NCBI GenBank assembly: GCA_947492475.1
Contig: CANLNM010000006.1
Coordinates: forward strand, 1 to 64,000
Reading direction: 5' to 3'
Length of the DNA: 64,000 nucleotides
Source: an uncultured Paracoccaceae bacterium
Lineage (GTDB): Bacteria; Pseudomonadota; Alphaproteobacteria; Rhodobacterales; Rhodobacteraceae
Position 1 is the first letter of the stretch; every line of letters starts with the position of its first letter. Shown in pieces: positions 25,836 through 35,040 of the stretch. The translations under genes were made by a program, and so were the position numbers. The notes below the pieces were generated by a model. That model saw only the letters and a program-made list of their open reading frames with translations, ran no database searches and was not told the DNA's origin.

Positions 25836-26531
25836 ATGCAGGATTGGCTTAGCCCCCATGAATGGCAGGCGGTGTTGCTGTCGCTCAAAGTGGCGATTTG
25901 GGCGACTGTGGTGACATTGCCGTTGGGGATATGGGTCGCTTATATCCTGTCGCGCAAAGAATTCGCAGGCAAACAGATCCTGAACGGCATTGTGCATCTA
26001 CCGCTGATCCTGCCCCCGGTTGTGACCGGATATTTGTTGCTGCTGACCTTTGGCACCCGTGGATGGTTGGGGGCGTGGTTGCAGGATTTTGGGATCGTGT
26101 TCGCGTTTCGCTGGACCGGTGCTGCGCTGGCGGCTGGCGTGATGGCATTCCCGTTGATGGTCCGTGCGATCCGGCTGTCATTTGATGCGGTTGATCCAAA
26201 ACTGGAACAGGCCGCCGCCACGTTGGGCGCGTCGCGGATTTGGGTGTTTGCGACGGTCACATTGCCGATGATTTTGCCGGGGATTATCACCGGCACGATT
26301 TTGGCCTTTGCCAAGGCAATGGGCGAATTCGGCGCGACCATCACATTTGTGTCCAACATCCCCGGCCAGACCCAGACCCTACCCACGGCGATTTACACGT
26401 TCTTGCAGGTGCCCGGCGGTGAAACATCGGCGTTCAGACTGGTGCTCATTTCGGTCACGATCGCGTTGGGCGCGTTGATTTTGTCGGAATTATTGGCGCG
26501 CCGGGTGGCAAAACGGGTGTCGGGCATATGA
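25836..26531 (+). CDS. modB: Molybdate ABC transporter permease ModB
   Basis: The 231-residue inner-membrane permease has five or six hydrophobic segments and the ABC-coupling EAA-like loop LEQAAATLGASRIWVFATVT, followed by LPMILPGIITGTILAFAKAMGEFGATITF, a ModB hallmark. The ATG at 25836 is used because it follows the modA stop by one base; an earlier in-frame codon lies within modA. It overlaps modC by four bases. Confidence 0.95.
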   Translation: MQDWLSPHEWQAVLLSLKVAIWATVVTLPLGIWVAYILSRKEFAGKQILNGIVHLPLILPPVVTGYLLLLTFGTRGWLGAWLQDFGIVFAFRWTGAALAAGVMAFPLMVRAIRLSFDAVDPKLEQAAATLGASRIWVFATVTLPMILPGIITGTILAFAKAMGEFGATITFVSNIPGQTQTLPTAIYTFLQVPGGETSAFRLVLISVTIALGALILSELLARRVAKRVSGI

Positions 26532-27634
26532 CGCTATTGGTGCAGTTGAAACACAGGTTTGCCGGGCTAGATCTGGACATCAACTTCGAAGCGCCCGGGG
26601 GCATTACCGTGCTGTTTGGCAAATCGGGGACCGGGAAAACCACAATTATCAACGCCGTCGCTGGTTTGCTAAGGCCGGAATCTGGGCGGGTCAGCGTTGA
26701 CGATATGGTGCTGCATGACACGGCGACGGGGCATTGGTTGCCACCGCATAAACGGCGCGTTGGTTATATTTTTCAAGAATCGCGGCTATTTCCGCACATG
26801 AATGTTCGCCAGAACCTGACCTATGGCCGTCGGTTCGCGGCATCGGCAAATCCAGATGTCAGTTTTGACCATATTGTTGATTTGCTTGGTATTGCGCCCC
26901 TGCTGGCGCGGCGTCCCGGGGCGCTGTCGGGGGGCGAAAAACAACGTGTGGCGATTGGGCGGGCGCTGTTGGCAAACCCGAAATTGATCCTTGCTGATGA
27001 ACCGCTTGCGGCGCTGGATGAGGCACGAAAATCCGAAATCCTGACCTATTTTGAACGTGTCCGCGATGTTCTCGACATACCTATATTATATGTCAGCCAT
27101 TCCCCATCCGAAGTGGCGCGACTGGCCACAACAATTGTCGCGATTCAAAACGGCAAAGTATCGCGACTGGGCCCCGCGTCAGATGTGCTGGGGGATCCGA
27201 CATTTGTGCCCGCCGGCATTCGGTCTGTGGGCGCAATGTTAGAGGTGCAGATCAAGCGGCATCATGAAGACGGCTTAACAGAGTTGGATGCTAACGGGGC
27301 GTGTCTGTTGCTGCCCAAAATCGCACAGCCTGTCGGCAACCGGGTTCGGGTGCGTATTTCAGGCCAAGACGTGATTTTGGCGCGGCAAAAACCGCAGGAT
27401 TTGTCCGCGTTGAACATTCTGCCCGGGCAAATCGAAGCCATTCGCAGCGGTGATGGCCCCGGCACAATCATATCTCTAAAGACCCAAGCCGGGACGATTT
27501 TGGCACGTGTGACAAAACGCTCGGTTCAGGCGCTGGGCCTGGCGGCGGGGGTTGAATGCTTTGCAATCATAAAGTCCGTTTCGATTGCACCAGAGGATAT
27601 TGGCGGCCCGATGGGCGCGACCAAACTGCTTTGA
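26528..27634 (+). CDS. modC: Molybdate ABC transporter ATP-binding protein ModC
   Basis: The 368-residue ATPase shows Walker A GKSGTGKTT (about 33-41), the Q-loop in YIFQESRLFPHM, the signature LSGGEKQRVAIGRALL and Walker B LILADEPLAALD, followed by an H-loop histidine (YVSHSPSEV). The C-terminal third is a TOBE domain that binds oxyanion and modulates transport. It completes modABC. Confidence 0.95.
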   Translation: MTLLVQLKHRFAGLDLDINFEAPGGITVLFGKSGTGKTTIINAVAGLLRPESGRVSVDDMVLHDTATGHWLPPHKRRVGYIFQESRLFPHMNVRQNLTYGRRFAASANPDVSFDHIVDLLGIAPLLARRPGALSGGEKQRVAIGRALLANPKLILADEPLAALDEARKSEILTYFERVRDVLDIPILYVSHSPSEVARLATTIVAIQNGKVSRLGPASDVLGDPTFVPAGIRSVGAMLEVQIKRHHEDGLTELDANGACLLLPKIAQPVGNRVRVRISGQDVILARQKPQDLSALNILPGQIEAIRSGDGPGTIISLKTQAGTILARVTKRSVQALGLAAGVECFAIIKSVSIAPEDIGGPMGATKLL

Positions 27635-27732
27635 GTAAAATCCAAATAATCGGCGCTGATCATCTTAACTTTTTGGCAACCCGAGACCGGCTTGATGTCA
27701 CTGCGTGGGGGCGCATGTAAGGGTGAGACAAG

Positions 27733-27897
27733 ATGAAAAAAACGGGTGAAAATATTCCAGTGATCAAATTGAATGAAACACATGCCGATGAACGCGGTCA
27801 CCAAAGTGACGCGATGGCGATGTTTCGGATCTGGAGTCTTTTAACTGGGGCGGATTCATTGAGAGATACAGCAATATCGGACCGCAAACTTCGATAA
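27733..27897 (+). CDS. Possible small protein, 54 residues, unknown function
   Basis: An open frame of 54 codons begins MKKTGENIPVIKLNETHADE and ends DRKLR before TAA. It lies in the otherwise empty 329-base gap between modC and the end of tdh. An AG-rich stretch (GGGTGAGACAAG) precedes the ATG but is not a strong ribosome site. The composition is hydrophilic with one hydrophobic patch (MAMFRIWSLLTG). No family is recognised, and it may be chance. Confidence 0.3.
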   Translation: MKKTGENIPVIKLNETHADERGHQSDAMAMFRIWSLLTGADSLRDTAISDRKLR

Positions 27898-27926
27898 CGT
27901 TGATTGATTTGTTTATTTAACGCGTG

Positions 27927-27949
27927 CGCGCCACCAATTCGGTGGCGCG
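27927..27949. terminator. Hairpin after tdh / modC region
   Basis: CGCGCCACC and GGTGGCGCG make a perfect 9-bp stem with an AATTC loop, 15 bases beyond the tdh stop on the minus strand. Its flanks are A/T-rich, so it probably ends tdh transcription and may also stop rightward transcripts. Confidence 0.7.
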
Positions 27950-27963
27950 TTGCGATTTAGGGG

Positions 27964-29001
27964 TCACGTCCAGTCCAGCACAACCTTGCCGCTGGCACCG
28001 GACCGCATCGTGTCAAACCCGTCCTTAAAGTCGTCAATTTTGAAACGATGGGTGATCACATTGCTGACATCCAACCCATTTTCCAACATGGCAATCATTT
28101 TGTACCATGTTTCAAAAATTTCGCGGCCATAGACACCTTTGATTGTGATGGCTTTGAACACAATTCGGGACCAATCAACGGGGCTTTTGCCCGGGGGAAT
28201 GCCCAGCAAAGCGATGCGCCCACCCATCACCAGCTGTTCAACCATCTGATCCAGCGCAACTTGGTTTCCGGACATTTCCAGCCCGACATCAAACCCTTGT
28301 TTCATGCCCAGTTTCGACACTGTTTCAGCCAAATCCTGATTGGCAACGTTGACGGGTGTGACGTCGGCCACGCGTGTTGCCAGCGCCAGACGGTCTGGAT
28401 TGACATCCGTGATCACCACATGCCGCGCGCCCACATGACGGGCGACGGCGGCGGCCATGATCCCAATGGGGCCCGCACCGGTGATCAAGACGTCTTCGCC
28501 AATCAGGTCATAGCTCAATGCGGTGTGAACGGCATTGCCTAGCGGGTCCAGAATCGCGCCGATATCGTCGCTGACCTCATCAGGCAAAGGCACAACGTTA
28601 AACGCCGGCAGGCGCAGATATTGGGCAAAGGCGCCCTGTTCGTTTACGCCAATGCCACGCGTTTCGGGATCCAGGTGAAACTTGCCCGCGCGGCTTTGAC
28701 GGCTGTGTTTGCCAATCAGGTGGCCTTCTCCTGAAACACGTTGGCCCAGTTTCAGATCCGTCACATCGCGGCCAAGTTCAACGATTTCCCCAGCAAATTC
28801 ATGACCGGTGATCAGGGGCACAGGCACCGTTTTCGACGCCCATTCATCCCAGTTCCAGATGTGAATATCCGTACCGCAAATCCCGGTTTTGTTGATTTTA
28901 ATCAGCACATCATCTGGGCCAATTTCTGGCACTGGCGCATGCTGTAACCATAGCCCCGGTTCGGGTTTGGCCTTTACCAGCGCTTTCATTTGATTGGTCA
29001 T
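27964..29001 (-). CDS. tdh: L-threonine 3-dehydrogenase
   Basis: The 345-residue medium-chain dehydrogenase oxidises threonine to 2-amino-3-ketobutyrate, which Kbl cleaves. Catalytic zinc ligands C42, H67 and E68 ([23 protein letters not shown]) and the NAD motif [18 protein letters not shown] are present, as is the tetramer-typical tail. The structural-zinc lobe is unusual: the C-X2-C-X2-C-X7-C positions are G97, S100, S103 and D111, so the second zinc should be absent. It overlaps kbl by four bases. Confidence 0.95.
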   Translation of the reverse strand: MTNQMKALVKAKPEPGLWLQHAPVPEIGPDDVLIKINKTGICGTDIHIWNWDEWASKTVPVPLITGHEFAGEIVELGRDVTDLKLGQRVSGEGHLIGKHSRQSRAGKFHLDPETRGIGVNEQGAFAQYLRLPAFNVVPLPDEVSDDIGAILDPLGNAVHTALSYDLIGEDVLITGAGPIGIMAAAVARHVGARHVVITDVNPDRLALATRVADVTPVNVANQDLAETVSKLGMKQGFDVGLEMSGNQVALDQMVEQLVMGGRIALLGIPPGKSPVDWSRIVFKAITIKGVYGREIFETWYKMIAMLENGLDVSNVITHRFKIDDFKDGFDTMRSGASGKVVLDWT

Positions 29002-30182
29002 GACAGCACGCCCGTATCCCGACCCGCCTGTTCAAAGGCCGCCAATGCTGCATCCAAATCAGCCCGCGTCAAAGCGGCGTTCATTTGGGTGCGGATGCGG
29101 GCCTGACCTTTGGGGACTACCGGGAAAAAGAACCCGGAAACCAACACGCCCAGTTCAAACAAACGTGCGGCCATATCTTGGGCTTTGACAGCGTCATAGA
29201 GCATCACAGGCACAATCGGATGTTCGCCGGGCAATAGGTCAAAACCCAGCTTTTCCAACCCGGCGCGCCAGTAAACGGTGTTTTCAAACAATTGCTTGCG
29301 CAGGTCATCCCCCTGTTCGACCAGATCGATCGCCGTCAGTCCGGCAGCGACAACCGATGGCGGCAACGCGTTGGAAAACAGGTAGGGTCGAGCCCGTTGA
29401 CGCATCAGGTCAATGACGGGTTGCGACGCGGCAATATAGCCACCAATTGCGCCGCCCATTGCCTTGCCCAATGTTCCGGTGACGATGTCGGCGTGGATGC
29501 CCGCATGTGCCGGTGTGCCCGCCCCGTTTGGTCCCATGAACCCGGTCGCGTGGCAGTCATCCACCATCAATTGCGCATCATATTTGTCGGCCAAAGCCCG
29601 GATTTCGGTCAGCTTCGCCAGATAGCCATCCATGGAAAACACACCATCCGTGGCAATCATGACATGCCGCGCGCCATCATTGCGGGCGGCTTGCAGCTTT
29701 GCCTCTAGATCCGCCATATCGGAATTGGCATAGCGATACCGTTTGGCTTTGCAGAGACGGATGCCGTCGATGATCGAGGCATGGTTCAAACTGTCGGAAA
29801 TAATCGCGTCTTCTGGTCCCAAAAGCGGCTCAAACACGGCGGCATTTGCGTCAAAACACGCGGCAAACAGGATTGTGTCGTCATGCCCCAGAAACTGGGC
29901 AAGCTTGCGTTCCAGATCACGGTGCAAATCCTGTGTGCCACAGATGAACCGCACCGATGCCATGCCGTATCCATGGTTGTCCATCGCGGTTTTGGCGGCG
30001 TCAATCAGCGCGGGGTGATTGGCCAGACCGAGGTAATTGTTGGCACAAAGGTTGATGACTTCGCGATCGCCGACTTGGGTGCGGGCCCCTTGGGCGACGG
30101 TGATTTCGCGTTCGGTTTTCCATAGGCCGTCGGCCTTGATTCCTTCAAGTGTTTCAGAGATTTGGGATAAAAATGCTGACAT
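28998..30182 (-). CDS. kbl: Glycine C-acetyltransferase (2-amino-3-ketobutyrate CoA ligase)
   Basis: The 394-residue PLP enzyme converts 2-amino-3-ketobutyrate and CoA to glycine and acetyl-CoA. It shows [11 protein letters not shown] near the N-terminus, [16 protein letters not shown] in the middle and the PLP-lysine region [13 protein letters not shown]. It is translated just before tdh with a four-base overlap, forming the threonine-degradation operon. An XRE-cupin regulator gene lies 84 bases upstream on the same strand. Confidence 0.96.
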   Translation of the reverse strand: MSAFLSQISETLEGIKADGLWKTEREITVAQGARTQVGDREVINLCANNYLGLANHPALIDAAKTAMDNHGYGMASVRFICGTQDLHRDLERKLAQFLGHDDTILFAACFDANAAVFEPLLGPEDAIISDSLNHASIIDGIRLCKAKRYRYANSDMADLEAKLQAARNDGARHVMIATDGVFSMDGYLAKLTEIRALADKYDAQLMVDDCHATGFMGPNGAGTPAHAGIHADIVTGTLGKAMGGAIGGYIAASQPVIDLMRQRARPYLFSNALPPSVVAAGLTAIDLVEQGDDLRKQLFENTVYWRAGLEKLGFDLLPGEHPIVPVMLYDAVKAQDMAARLFELGVLVSGFFFPVVPKGQARIRTQMNAALTRADLDAALAAFEQAGRDTGVLS

Positions 30183-30196
30183 TATGCGGCCTCCTG

Positions 30197-30267
30197 TTAC
30201 GGATTTCTACCATAACGGAGGGATTTCTGAAATAGGGGAATGTCACAATAACGGATAAAAATCCGTT
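30197..30267. promoter_or_regulatory. TWACGGA repeats and hairpin upstream of kbl
   Basis: The gap between the XRE-cupin gene and kbl has TTACGGA (30197), TAACGGA (30213) and TAACGGA (30249). The last is part of AACGGAT-AAAA-ATCCGTT (30250-30267), a 7-bp hairpin touching the regulator's stop codon. They are candidate operators or an attenuator for kbl-tdh. Confidence 0.4.
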
Positions 30268-30830
30268 TATGCGTCCAAAACCACCAAAAAGGCACGCGCG
30301 GCCCCGTCGATTGCATCAATGTTATGTGGGACATCAGCAGGGTATCTGGCGGTGTCACCAACGTCCAAAACAGTGTCTGTTTCACCGGAAACGACCCTTA
30401 GACGGCCCTCAATTGCGGTGACTTGTTCTGTGGCGCCGCGCGTATGGGGCTGGGAACCCAGCGTGCCGCCCGGTTCAAACACCAATTCATAGATTTCGGA
30501 TTTTCCGGCCATTTCTGGCGCTGACAGGATGCGAATAACGCATTTGGTCCCGTGATTTTCAATCTGGGGCACATCAACGGCGCGCACCACGTCGATCCCA
30601 GATTTGTCCGGTTCATCCAGCAATCCGGCAAAGTCCACCTGCAACGCGCGGGTCAAATTCCACAATGTTGCGATTGTGGGGCTGGATTCGCCGCGTTCGA
30701 TCTGGCTGACCATGGATCGGCTGACCCCGGATAATTTGGCAACCGCATCCAATGACAGACCCTGGGCCTGTCGGGCAGATTTAAGCCGCGCGGGCAGGCG
30801 CGACAGGATATCGTCAGTGTTTTCCGTCAT
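30267..30830 (-). CDS. XRE-family regulator with C-terminal cupin domain
   Basis: The 187-residue protein has an N-terminal helix-turn-helix (about 10-65, LSLDAVAKLSGVSRSMVSQIERGESSPT) and a cupin sensor domain (about 105-185). This architecture is common in regulators of amino-acid or amine catabolism. The start at 30830 gives MTENTDDILSRLPARLKSAR and avoids a poor 33-residue extension. It lies directly upstream of kbl-tdh, so threonine or glycine control is a reasonable guess. Confidence 0.85.
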   Translation of the reverse strand: MTENTDDILSRLPARLKSARQAQGLSLDAVAKLSGVSRSMVSQIERGESSPTIATLWNLTRALQVDFAGLLDEPDKSGIDVVRAVDVPQIENHGTKCVIRILSAPEMAGKSEIYELVFEPGGTLGSQPHTRGATEQVTAIEGRLRVVSGETDTVLDVGDTARYPADVPHNIDAIDGAARAFLVVLDA

Positions 30831-30940
30831 GATGGAATATGTGCACGGGAAATCCACGCAGGTCAACGTGACGGAACGTTTCGGCTGACAGGCATGCTGC
30901 AACGCCGCATAGTTCTGGCCAAGGATCAAAGGAGAAAACC

Positions 30941-32116
30941 ATGAGCGATATCGTCATTTTGTCTGGGGCACGGACGGCAATTGGGACGTTTGGCGGCGGC
31001 CTGTCGGCGGTGGCTCCGATAGAATTGGGAACCGTTGCTGCGACCGCGGCGATTGCGCGATCCGGGGTTGCTGCGGATCAAATCGGGCATGTTGTGTTTG
31101 GCCATATCATCAACACAGAGCCGCGCGATATGTATCTAAGCCGCGTCGTGGCCATGCAATCGGGCATTCCAGAAACGACACCGGCCATGAATGTGAACCG
31201 CCTATGCGGGTCCGGGTTGCAGGCGATTGTGTCGACCATGCAGGCACTGCAATTGGGGGAAGCTGATTTTGGTCTGGCAGGGGGCGCCGAAAACATGAGC
31301 AAATCGCCCTATATCGTGCCGGATCAGCGATGGGGTCGCAAAATGGGCGATGTGCAATCGCGCGACATGATGTTGGGCGCGTTGACCTGTCCGTTTGGCA
31401 CTGGCCATATGGGGATCACGGCTGAAAACGTTGCCGATGAACATGGGATCACCCGCGAAGCCCAAGATGCATTTGCGCTGGAAAGCCAGAACCGCGCCGC
31501 TGCTGCGATTGAGGCAGGGTATTTCAAGGATCAGATCGTTCCGGTAGAGCTAAAATCCCGCAAAGGGATCGAGGTGTTTGACGTTGATGAACATCCGCGG
31601 GCAACAACATCGGACATTTTGGCGGAGCTGCGTCCCACATTCAAAAAGGGCGGATCGGTCACGGCCGGGAACGCGTCGGGCATCAATGATGGGGCGGCTG
31701 CGGTCGTTTTGGCACGCGCAGATGCGGCACAAAGGGCCGGGTTAGAGCCTAAATTCCGCATCATTGGCTATGCCCATGCCGGGGTGCGCCCGGATGTGAT
31801 GGGCATTGGTCCCATCCCTGCGGTGCAGCAATTGCTGGCAAAAACCGGGCTGACGATTGCGGATTTCGACGTCATCGAAAGCAACGAAGCCTTTGCGTCT
31901 CAAGCTTTGGCCGTTTCACATGAGCTGGGCTTTGACCCTGCAATTGTGAACCCAAATGGCGGGGCCATTGCGCTGGGTCATCCTGTCGGGGCCACGGGTG
32001 CAATCATCACCGTGAAAACCATGTATGAACTGGATCGCATCAACGGCAAACGCGGTCTGATGACGATGTGTATCGGTGGTGGTCAAGGCATCGCATTGGC
32101 GATTGAACGGCTCTAA
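30941..32116 (+). CDS. Acetyl-CoA acetyltransferase (thiolase II family)
   Basis: The 391-residue enzyme condenses or cleaves acyl-CoA thioesters. The acyl-accepting cysteine is C89 in NRLCGSGLQAI, with the HPVGATG histidine and the C-terminal CIGGGQG cysteine in place. AAAGGAGAAAACC precedes the ATG. It is divergent from the XRE-cupin gene with 110 bases between. It may route acetyl-CoA from threonine breakdown into acetoacetyl-CoA or polyhydroxyalkanoate, or serve beta-oxidation; chain-length preference is not readable. Confidence 0.9.
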   Translation: MSDIVILSGARTAIGTFGGGLSAVAPIELGTVAATAAIARSGVAADQIGHVVFGHIINTEPRDMYLSRVVAMQSGIPETTPAMNVNRLCGSGLQAIVSTMQALQLGEADFGLAGGAENMSKSPYIVPDQRWGRKMGDVQSRDMMLGALTCPFGTGHMGITAENVADEHGITREAQDAFALESQNRAAAAIEAGYFKDQIVPVELKSRKGIEVFDVDEHPRATTSDILAELRPTFKKGGSVTAGNASGINDGAAAVVLARADAAQRAGLEPKFRIIGYAHAGVRPDVMGIGPIPAVQQLLAKTGLTIADFDVIESNEAFASQALAVSHELGFDPAIVNPNGGAIALGHPVGATGAIITVKTMYELDRINGKRGLMTMCIGGGQGIALAIERL

Positions 32117-32130
32117 CTCGGCGCAAAACG

Positions 32131-32154
32131 GGTGCAGACGGGATGGTCTGCACC
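32131..32154. terminator. Bidirectional hairpin between thiolase and yaaA
   Basis: GGTGCAGAC and GTCTGCACC form a perfect 9-bp stem with a six-base loop between two convergent genes. It touches the yaaA stop and is followed by TT on the plus strand. Confidence 0.7.
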
Positions 32155-32931
32155 TTAGGCGGGGTCAGGATAGGGGCGCACAAAAACCAGCCTGTCCCCT
32201 TCGCTCAGCTCGGGGTCAAATTGATAACCGCCGCTGGCAAAGGATCTAAGCGTGTCGATGTCGGTGACACGGTTTTGTACAATAAAGCGCGCCATCGCCC
32301 CGCGCGCCTGTTTGGCGAAAAAGCTCACAATCTTGGGCGTGCCGGCCTTTTCTTCCATAAATACCGGCTGCACCAATCGCAGCTTTAATGCGGGGGTGTT
32401 GGCGGCTTTGAAATATTCCTCAGACGCGCAGTTTACGATCACATTGGTGTTGGACGCTTTGGCATCTGCGACCAGAGATTTGGCAATCTGGTCGCCCCAA
32501 TAATCATACAAATTTGATCCGCGCCGAGTTTTCAATCGCGATCCCATTTCTAGCCGATAGGCCTGAATGCCATCCAGCGGACGCAACACACCATAAAGCC
32601 CGGACAAAATGCGCAAATGATCCTGCGCCCACCGCAAATCATCGGGCGATAAGGTGCGGGTTTCCAGGCCTCGATAGGTGTCCCCGTCAAAGGCAAACGC
32701 GGCCGGATGCAATACATCCGGGCCCGGCTCTGTTTGATAGTCCTGAAACCGGTCGCGGTTCAGACGCGCCAAACTATCTGACAATGACATCAGCGCTTTC
32801 AGCTTGGTTAGAGACTGATTTCGCATGGTTTTGGCTAGCCGGTTGGCGTCGATTTGCATCGCGGCATCCGTATGGGGCACATCAACGGGGTCAAGGTTCA
32901 GCGCCTTGGCCGGGGATATCACAACGAGCAT
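32155..32931 (-). CDS. yaaA: Peroxide stress protein YaaA
   Basis: The 258-residue protein has the DUF328/YaaA signatures MLVVISPAKALNLDP at the N-terminus, LSGLYGVLRPLDGIQAYRLE in the middle and ARGAMARFIVQNRV near the C-terminus. In E. coli YaaA lowers free iron during peroxide stress and has DNA-binding features. GGAGAG lies before the ATG. It follows recQ by nine bases and probably shares its transcript. Confidence 0.93.
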   Translation of the reverse strand: MLVVISPAKALNLDPVDVPHTDAAMQIDANRLAKTMRNQSLTKLKALMSLSDSLARLNRDRFQDYQTEPGPDVLHPAAFAFDGDTYRGLETRTLSPDDLRWAQDHLRILSGLYGVLRPLDGIQAYRLEMGSRLKTRRGSNLYDYWGDQIAKSLVADAKASNTNVIVNCASEEYFKAANTPALKLRLVQPVFMEEKAGTPKIVSFFAKQARGAMARFIVQNRVTDIDTLRSFASGGYQFDPELSEGDRLVFVRPYPDPA

Positions 32932-32940
32932 TTTCTCTCC

Positions 32941-34983
32941 CTAGGTGCTTTGCGCATCGCGCAGCACATTGATGAATGCGTCACCAAATCGTTCGGCATA
33001 TTTGTCCCCCAAAAGCCGCTGCATACCCGACGTATCTAGCGGCTTCATCCGTGCCACTTTGGCCAACAAAGACGCAGAACAGCTGAGGCTTTTTTCGGTT
33101 CCATCGGCGCCACGGGCCAGATCCGCTTGGACCTGAAGCAACCGATCATATAAATCGCCCTCATCGCGTCCGGCCAGTTTGCGGCGCTGGGGGTGGATGT
33201 CCTCTACGGCGCCGATAATGACGGATAGAAAATCGTCGCCATACCGGTCCAGTTTTTTGGCACCCACACCACCGATCCGCGCCATATCGTCCAGGTTCTG
33301 CGGTCTGGTTTCGGCCATTTCGATCAGCGTGCGATCATTGAACACGATATAGGCGGGCACATTTTGCTGCTCGGCCAAGGCGCGGCGCTTGGCCTTGAGC
33401 GCGGACAATAGCGGCGCATCCTCGTCGGATACCAACGTGCGCACTTTGGGGCCGGATTTCGCCGCGCTGATTGTATCCTTGCGCAGGGTGATTTTGGCTT
33501 CGTCCCGCAGGATCGGACGGGCAGCGTCGGTCATGCGTAATGCGCCGTGCCGTTCCGCATCCGGGCGCATCAAATCATGCCCCATCATTTGACGAAAAAT
33601 AGCCTGCCATTGGCGACGATTGTAGTCTTTGCCAACGCCAAATGTGGGCAGGTCGGCATGGCCACGTTGCTGGACTTTGTCCGTGTCATTGCCCAACAAA
33701 ATATCGATCAAATGACCGGATCCGAAATATTCACCGGTCCGCAACGCAGCCGACAACGCCATGCGCACTGGCGTTGTGCCATCCATGATTTCCGGGGGTT
33801 TGTCGCATAGGTCACACAGATCGCAGGTCACGTCGTGTTCCCCAAAATACCCAAGCAGGTTTTTGCGGCGGCATTCCAGCGCTTCGGCCAATCCCAACAG
33901 GGCGTTCAGTCGCGCGTGATCGGCCATGCGCCGTTCGGGCGGGGCCAGACCTTCGTCGATTTGCTGACGGCGATAGCGAATGTCATCGGGCCCAAACAGC
34001 GTCAGAGTTTCGGCCGGCGCGCCGTCACGTCCGGCACGGCCGATTTCCTGATAATAGGATTCAATCGATTTGGGCAGGTCTGCATGGGCCACCCAGCGGA
34101 TGTCTGGTTTGTCGATCCCCATGCCAAAGGCGACGGTGGCCACAACAATCAGCCCGTCCTTTTGTTGAAAATGGGTTTCGACATCCCGCCGTTCCTGTGG
34201 GTCCATACCGCCGTGATAGTGACAGGCGTCGTGACCATTATCACGCAACGCTTTGGCCAGCGTTTCTGTTTTGGCACGTGTGCCGCAATAGACGATCCCC
34301 GACTGCCCTTTGCGCGCCCCGGCAAAGTTCAGGATCTGCTGGCGCGGCCCATCTTTGACGGCAAAGGCAAGGTGGATATTGGGGCGGTCAAACCCCTGCA
34401 AAAAGGTGGTCGGGGGCGTGCCAGAAAACAGTTTATCGACGATTTCCTGACGGGTTTCTGCATCAGCCGTGGCCGTAAAGGCCGCCAATGGCACATCCAG
34501 ATTTTCACGCAACTCGCCAATGCGCAGGTAATCAGGGCGGAAATCGTGGCCCCATTGGCTGACACAATGGGCTTCGTCTACGGCGATCAAACTTACGTTA
34601 ATACGGCGCAACATCTGGTGTGTGCCACCCGATGCCAGCCGTTCGGGCGCCATATATAGCAGTTTCAGCGTGCCTGCTTCCAACGCTTGCCACACGGCTT
34701 CGGTTTCTTCGTCGGTGTTGCCCGACGTTAACGCGCCCGCTTCGACACCTGCCTCTTTTAGGCCGCGGACCTGATCGCGCATCAGCGCAATGAGGGGGGA
34801 TATGACGATTGTCACACCTTCGCGGATCAATGCAGGTAGCTGAAAACAAAGCGATTTACCGCCGCCCGTGGGCATAATTGCCAGCGTGTTTTGACCCGAC
34901 GCAACAGCCCGCACGATGTCCTCTTGGCCGGGCCGAAAGGCGTCGAAACCAAAGATTTCCTTTAGAAATGGCGTTGCGTTCAT
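32941..34983 (-). CDS. recQ: ATP-dependent DNA helicase RecQ
   Basis: The 680-residue helicase shows Walker A IMPTGGGKSLCFQLPA, the DEAH box in AVDEAHCVSQWGHDFRPDY, motif VI GRAGRDG, the RecQ zinc cysteines (CRRKNLLGYFGE...CDLCDLC) and C-terminal RQC and HRDC domains. It unwinds DNA in recombination repair. The ATG at 34983 begins MNATPFLKEIFGFDAFRPGQ like typical RecQ; an in-frame TTG 18 codons upstream has no better ribosome site. Confidence 0.96.
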   Translation of the reverse strand: MNATPFLKEIFGFDAFRPGQEDIVRAVASGQNTLAIMPTGGGKSLCFQLPALIREGVTIVISPLIALMRDQVRGLKEAGVEAGALTSGNTDEETEAVWQALEAGTLKLLYMAPERLASGGTHQMLRRINVSLIAVDEAHCVSQWGHDFRPDYLRIGELRENLDVPLAAFTATADAETRQEIVDKLFSGTPPTTFLQGFDRPNIHLAFAVKDGPRQQILNFAGARKGQSGIVYCGTRAKTETLAKALRDNGHDACHYHGGMDPQERRDVETHFQQKDGLIVVATVAFGMGIDKPDIRWVAHADLPKSIESYYQEIGRAGRDGAPAETLTLFGPDDIRYRRQQIDEGLAPPERRMADHARLNALLGLAEALECRRKNLLGYFGEHDVTCDLCDLCDKPPEIMDGTTPVRMALSAALRTGEYFGSGHLIDILLGNDTDKVQQRGHADLPTFGVGKDYNRRQWQAIFRQMMGHDLMRPDAERHGALRMTDAARPILRDEAKITLRKDTISAAKSGPKVRTLVSDEDAPLLSALKAKRRALAEQQNVPAYIVFNDRTLIEMAETRPQNLDDMARIGGVGAKKLDRYGDDFLSVIIGAVEDIHPQRRKLAGRDEGDLYDRLLQVQADLARGADGTEKSLSCSASLLAKVARMKPLDTSGMQRLLGDKYAERFGDAFINVLRDAQST

Positions 34984-35040
34984 GATGTGGCTGCTCTGGT
35001 TTTTTGCCACAATCCCACAACGCTTTTCTCGGGGCAAGCC

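Noticed and set aside
33835..34659. A 274-codon frame opposite recQ
   Set aside because: It is antisense to the helicase domain and has no ribosome site or recognisable domain.
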